From the NCBI RefSeq assembly GCF_002002725.1, contig NZ_MUNW01000080.1, positions 1 through 64,000 of the forward strand: DNA of 64,000 nt, read 5' to 3'. Position 1 is the stretch's first letter. Each line of letters starts with the position of its first letter. A model generated the notes under the pieces. The model worked only from the letters and a program-made list of their open reading frames with translations. It searched no databases and was not told where the DNA came from. Source of the DNA: Sinorhizobium sp. A49. GTDB taxonomy: Bacteria; Pseudomonadota; Alphaproteobacteria; Rhizobiales; Rhizobiaceae. Of this stretch, positions 60,611 through 64,000 are shown one piece after another. A program made the translations under genes and the position numbers.

Positions 60611-60921
60611 CAATGAAACGTGGCTAGTGGAAGCGGGGTGCATCGTCGTCGAAACGAAAGCCTTGGTTGGCTACGCGCCGCTGTCGCCGCTTGAGCGTCT
60701 GATCTATTGCGTTTGGGTGGCCGACTACGGCATGCGCAATGCGGGTGATCTCAAGGCCGCCGCCGATGTGCACCCCCCCGTTTCTGGAAGACGCAAAGGC
60801 GGCTGCCCTCGAGGTCGGCCTGCCTCACACGACAGCGGCGTTCTCGTTTCCTTCGGACAAGCTGGAAGAGCGGTATTTTTCCCTGTTCGACGCTATCGTC
60901 GCGGAAATCAGGGTAGCTTGA
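60600..60921 (+). pseudogene. Small gene with a frameshift in a C7 tract
   Basis: From ATG 60600 (overlapping the preceding stop) the frame reads MEDDNETWLVEAGCIVVETK to DLKAAADVH, then hits a run of seven C at 60773-60779. With six C the frame continues PPFLEDAKAAALEVGLPHTT and ends at 60921 (about 106 residues), the sequence found in the +1 frame. Both halves look like one conserved protein family: the first contains LSPLERLIYCVWVADYGMRN. It is an inactivated gene, a phase-variable one, or carries a sequencing error. Function unknown. Confidence 0.7.
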
Positions 60922-61258
60922 AACGCCGTTGGCGGACCTCCGCCGTCGCATCCCAGATTGAGTCAGGGATGTTCCGTATCTATTTGTTTTTGAACAATTC
61001 TATGCGGAATGACGTTCCGCGATTTTATCGTTGATCGTGCGTCGGCCCGGTTTTTCTCAAGGGCAGCAACGGGGCTCTGACCTTCAGGCCCTTGACGGCT
61101 GGCTGAGCGCTGACTTTATCGTTGATCGCGCGGGAGACCTTGACAGCGGCGCGTGGCTCGGTCGCCCGCGAAGCGGATTGGTGGCGAATGTCGGGACAGC
61201 GCAGGGCTGTATCGGACGAAGTTTTGCGCGCCGGACGCTGACACACGTGCAGACCGGC
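60922..61258. other. Intergenic region
   Basis: About 340 bp between the frameshifted gene and the convergent YafY-type gene. No supported gene, repeat or terminator was recognised. Confidence 0.3.
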
Positions 61259-61951
61259 TCACCGCTTCTCGCCGGACTGCCCATCCTGCTTCAAGAAGTC
61301 CTCGGCGGTTCGCCCGGGCTCGGCGGTGAAGCCTTCATCCAGCGTGTTGAAATCCGACATCCGATCAATCCGGAAGACACGAAAGCCGTTGCGGGTCTCG
61401 CACCATGCGGCCAGCAGCCAGACGTGACCGTAAAACGCCATGATGAGCGGGCGAACCCGCCGGTCGCTCGTCCTGCCCTCAAGGTCGAGATAGGCGAATT
61501 GCACCTTGCGCTTTTGCCGGATGGCGCGCCGCAATGCGGCTTGATCTATGGTGATCGGTTCGCGTGCAGGCTCGACGGGCGTCCAGAGATTGACGAGATC
61601 GAGTTGCCGGCCGAGCGCGTCGGGCACCACTTCCCCGATCTTGGAGAGGGCGCTGGCTGCGGCCTCGGCCAATTGCGGATCGGCCCAGGACTGAACGATG
61701 CGGGTGCCGAGAAGCAGCGCTTCGATTTCGTTCTCGTTGAACATCAGCGGCGGCAGATCGAAGCCGGGGCGCAGGATGTATCCGACGCCGGCCTCTCCCT
61801 CGATCGGAACGCCACGCGCGATCATGTCGCTGATATCGCGATAGACCGTCCGTTCGGACACTTCCAGAAGAGCGGCAAGGTCAGCCGCCCTCGTCGCCTT
61901 CTTGCGGCGTAAAATCTGGATGATCTCGAAAAGGCGGTCAGCGCGGCGCAT
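61259..61951 (-). CDS. YafY-family transcriptional regulator (HTH plus WYL)
   Basis: A 230-residue regulator with an N-terminal DeoR-type winged helix (RRADRLFEIIQILRRKKATRAADLAALLEVSERTVYRDISDMIARGVPI) and a C-terminal WYL domain (ALRRAIRQKRKVQFAYLDLEG, RVRPLIMAFYGHVWLLAAWCETRNGFRVFRIDRM). The WYL domain binds nucleic acid or small ligands. Here the Trp-Leu-Leu core variant is present. It lies 9 bp downstream of a SnoaL-like gene on the same strand, an arrangement common in alphaproteobacteria, with a palindrome upstream that it likely binds. Confidence 0.93.
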   Translation of the reverse strand: MRRADRLFEIIQILRRKKATRAADLAALLEVSERTVYRDISDMIARGVPIEGEAGVGYILRPGFDLPPLMFNENEIEALLLGTRIVQSWADPQLAEAAASALSKIGEVVPDALGRQLDLVNLWTPVEPAREPITIDQAALRRAIRQKRKVQFAYLDLEGRTSDRRVRPLIMAFYGHVWLLAAWCETRNGFRVFRIDRMSDFNTLDEGFTAEPGRTAEDFLKQDGQSGEKR

Positions 61952-61960
61952 GCAGGCGGT

Positions 61961-62383
61961 TTACGCGACCATGCCGCGGCTCGTCCAGCAGTCTTGCGCC
62001 ACGGCATCGGGCCATGTCGAGCCGAGCGGCTGCATCGACAGCCAGGTTTCGGCGAGTTTTCCGCCTTCGACCCTGTAGGATTGCATGCCGGCGCGACTGC
62101 TAGGCTCGCCGGTTGCGACATTGGTCCATTTGAAGGTGAAGCGAAACCAGGCGCTGTTGCCCTGAAACGCGTGATCGTAGACGGCGACACGGATATCGGG
62201 CCGCTCAAACCGGATACTGGCAAGCTCGGCTGCGTAGGCGTCGCGCGCCACGGTGCGGGAACTTCCTTCTCCGTGCCGGATGTAATGTTCGCACACGCAG
62301 TCCGCCACGAGGTCGTATTGGCCCTCGTGCCACACCTTCTCCCAGCGATCGAACAGGGCGATGAGTTCGGCATTGTCTGTCAT
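61961..62383 (-). CDS. SnoaL-like/NTF2-fold protein
   Basis: A 140-residue single NTF2-like domain: ELIALFDRWEKVWHEGQYDLVADCVCEHYIRHGEG, then HAFQGNSAWFRFTFKWTNVATG and AGMQSYRVEGGKLAETWLSMQPLG. The His/Asp residues are placed like those of SnoaL-type polyketide cyclases, but many such proteins have other roles. Co-transcribed with the YafY-type regulator (9-bp gap). Substrate unknown. Confidence 0.9.
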   Translation of the reverse strand: MTDNAELIALFDRWEKVWHEGQYDLVADCVCEHYIRHGEGSSRTVARDAYAAELASIRFERPDIRVAVYDHAFQGNSAWFRFTFKWTNVATGEPSSRAGMQSYRVEGGKLAETWLSMQPLGSTWPDAVAQDCWTSRGMVA

Positions 62384-62464
62384 CTCTACTCTTTCCGGAA
62401 TGCTTGCTCATGTTTCGCGTGGGGGCTGCCTGCCCCTCACGTCGGCCACGACACTACAACGGGG

Positions 62465-62488
62465 CTCCTGACACCGTTCTGTCAGGAG
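62465..62488. promoter_or_regulatory. Palindromic operator upstream of the SnoaL/YafY operon
   Basis: CTCCTGACA (62465-62473) and TGTCAGGAG (62480-62488) form a perfect 9-bp inverted repeat with 6-bp spacer CCGTTC, and TGTCAGGAG is repeated at 62491. It lies 82 bp before the SnoaL-like start. Dimeric YafY-type regulators are expected to bind such a site. The rest of the 62384-62938 gap shows no supported gene. Confidence 0.65.
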
Positions 62489-62938
62489 AATGTCAGGAGC
62501 GCGAACGATTCACGGGTATTCATGGGCGTGCCGTTGCGAAGCGTCGGGTGCCACGCTGGTGGCGCTGCATTGCGCGCGCCGGCGGCATCTCTTGCATGCA
62601 GCCGGCTGTTCTGTGTTGGCGGTGTCGCTGCTCTGGCGGCAGTTGGAGGCGAGAGCGTGTCGTCGGTCTCCCGGGCGCCGAACGAGGTTAGCGGACTTGG
62701 ATGATCCAGGGCGGAGGCCGGGAATGCGGCCAATCTTGATCGCGCGACGTGTCCGACGCCGCTCCGGCCCTTTTGCTCCCAACTGCGCGACAACACCCGA
62801 TAAACCGGGGTGACCCGACCGTGCGGATCAGGCAATATCGAGGTTTGCTCTGCGGCATCCCCAGCATGGGTCCAACTGGCGATAGGCTTTCGCCCGGATG
62901 TTTTGTAAGAGCGTGCCGCGTCCAAACGGAGTTCGATC

Positions 62939-63421
62939 GTGAGTGTTGCCTTCACCAAGGAAGAAAGTGCCGAAACCGCTGCGGAAACGCTGCTGCCCGA
63001 TCGCCCGGTTTCGCCGCATCCGAACCTTGTCACCGAAGCGGGCCTGAAGGCGCTGGCAGAGCAGCAGCGCGAGGCACGCGCGGCCTATGATGCAACGAGC
63101 ACGATCGATGACGTGAACGAGCGCCGGCGCCAGGCGGCCGGCCCCTTGCGCGACCTGCGCTACCTGGCCGAGCGGCTGCGCACCGCCGAACTCGTCGCCG
63201 CACCCACCTCGACCGATGTCGTTGCCTTCGGCAGCACAGTGACCTTCAGTCGCGACGACGGCCGGGTGCAGACCTACCGCATCGTCGGCGAGGACGAGGC
63301 GGACCCGAAGGCCGGATCGATCTCGTATGTGTCGCCGGTGGCCCGGATCCTGATGGGCAAGGGTGTCGGCGATGTGGCGACAGTCGGCGGGCAGGAACTC
63401 GAAATAACCGCGATTGCGTGA
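62939..63421 (+). CDS. GreA/GreB-like transcription elongation factor
   Basis: A 160-residue GreA-type protein. After a non-conserved N-terminal stretch there is a helical, coiled-coil part (EAGLKALAEQQREARAAYD..DVNERRRQAAGPLRDLRYLAERLRTAEL) and the C-terminal FKBP-like domain (VVAFGSTVTFSRDDGRVQTY, RIVGEDEADPKAGSISYVSPVARILMGKGVGDVA). The coiled-coil tip normally carries acidic residues that enter the RNA polymerase channel; here DD in TIDDVNER may fill that role. This smaller GreA-like group is found in rhizobia beside the main GreA. GTG 62939 has CGGAG upstream. Confidence 0.88.
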   Translation: MSVAFTKEESAETAAETLLPDRPVSPHPNLVTEAGLKALAEQQREARAAYDATSTIDDVNERRRQAAGPLRDLRYLAERLRTAELVAAPTSTDVVAFGSTVTFSRDDGRVQTYRIVGEDEADPKAGSISYVSPVARILMGKGVGDVATVGGQELEITAIA

Positions 63422-63615
63422 GTGCGGGGCCGTTTAGTCGGCTCAACCCGTTGCCATCATCCTTCGCGCCGCTTGCAAGGCTTACGCACGCATCGGCGGC
63501 GTTGGCCCGGCCGTTACGGGCACGCGAAGAGATAACGGTTACCGAATTCAGGCGGTTCGCTTTCAGCTCACCGGACGTTCTCCGAATGGCGTGGTATGTA
63601 CCCGCCGCACACGAT

Positions 63616-64000
63616 CTATGGCACGTGTTGCATGATGATTTGCGTGTGCAGCATCGGCGCTTCGCCTCCGAAATAGGTCTCCAGCAGCGGCAGAAACTCG
63701 TCCGAAAGGTAGAAGTCTGTCAGCGCGCGGTCTGCTAGCAGACGGAAGTCGGCGTCGTTGCGGCGCAACGCGATCGCATAGGGTTCATGCGTGATCAGGC
63801 GATCGCCGACCGCGAGCGAGGATGGATCGCGCGCCCGCTTGGCAAGGTTGATGAGCAGCACCTGATCGGCGATGTAGGCATCGATCCTACGGTCCTCCAG
63901 CGCCCTGAGCCCGTCCTCATGCGTGTTGAAATCGGCAAGCCTTGTCGTCGATTCCTGGACTGCGAGTTGGTCGCGAAGCGTCCCTGCCGTCGTCGTGTTG
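63616..64000 (-). CDS. Amino-acid-type ABC binding protein (family 3), C-terminal part
   Basis: The frame runs from the window edge to a stop at 63616-63618, at least 127 residues. It reads TLRDQLAVQESTTRLADFNT, LEDRRIDAYIADQVLLINL, then RLITHEPYAIALRRNDADFRLLADRALTDFYLSDEF, the second lobe of an SBP_bac_3 protein, ending ETYFGGEAPMLHTQIIMQHVP. The start lies outside. No transporter partners are visible. Confidence 0.85.
   Translation of the reverse strand, partial: NTTTAGTLRDQLAVQESTTRLADFNTHEDGLRALEDRRIDAYIADQVLLINLAKRARDPSSLAVGDRLITHEPYAIALRRNDADFRLLADRALTDFYLSDEFLPLLETYFGGEAPMLHTQIIMQHVP

Overview
The window is high-GC alphaproteobacterial chromosome, most likely Rhizobiaceae (Ensifer/Sinorhizobium-Rhizobium type). 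The signs are a second, C-terminally truncated FtsZ like FtsZ2 of Sinorhizobium, three paired RIME-type palindromic repeats of the CCCTCTCCCCGC/GCGGGGAGAGGG kind, an Omp25/RopB-like small outer membrane protein, clusters of cold-shock genes, and many LysR and ABC-transport genes. I saw no rRNA, tRNA, CRISPR array, integrase or replication origin. Most of it is accessory metabolic and stress-response DNA in short operons.

Layout. 0-5 kb: end of a class III adenylate cyclase, a diverged copy of a MITE-like repeat, a 1-Cys peroxiredoxin, a persulfide dioxygenase-rhodanese fusion, and a divergent HxlR regulator / imine-reductase-like pair with twin palindromic operators. 5-10 kb: a strong small-RNA candidate with two CCTCCC hairpin loops, a class D beta-lactamase, CspA-type cold-shock protein, a small gene split by an intact 267-bp MITE-like element with TTA target duplication, and a run of tiny conserved genes ending in a degenerate cold-shock domain. 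10-15 kb: orphan betaine-type binding protein overlapping an L,D-transpeptidase, lipoproteins, a methyltransferase, a twice-frameshifted monooxygenase and a GST. 15-25 kb: first and second TAT-exported sulfatases, an aminotransferase, a siderophore-interacting protein, a periplasmic 2H phosphoesterase and an OMP. 25-33 kb: two aldo/keto reductases, a cupin/LysR divergent unit, a RES-Xre toxin-antitoxin operon and an outer-membrane protein. 33-41 kb: a degenerate EF-G paralogue, a third sulfatase behind an AT-rich segment with a TGAAT pentamer repeat, and a TetA-like MFS pump. 41-50 kb: LysR / amino-acid binding protein / MlrC-type peptidase unit, a phospholipase D protein and a PaaK-like adenylating enzyme. 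50-57 kb: an ECF41 sigma factor with its carboxymuconolactone-decarboxylase partner and a well-matched ECF41 promoter, an orphan flagellin, and a complete Fe(3+)-type ABC importer. 57-64 kb: GST, FtsZ2, a nucleotidyltransferase with a poly-C-frameshifted neighbour, a SnoaL/YafY-WYL operon with a palindromic operator, a GreA-like factor and a truncated binding protein at the edge.

How genes work together: three paralogous sulfatases (all with the C-T-A-G-R formylglycine motif) but no activating enzyme point to sulfate-ester scavenging that depends on a maturase elsewhere; peroxiredoxin, persulfide dioxygenase, HxlR, ECF41-CMD and three GSTs form a thiol/electrophile stress theme. The most unusual observations are the MITE-like element whose precise removal restores an in-frame 77-codon gene, the candidate sRNA, and the ECF41 autoregulatory promoter. 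Start codons were chosen by ribosome-binding sites and family length; all functional names rest on recognised motifs, not on database searches.
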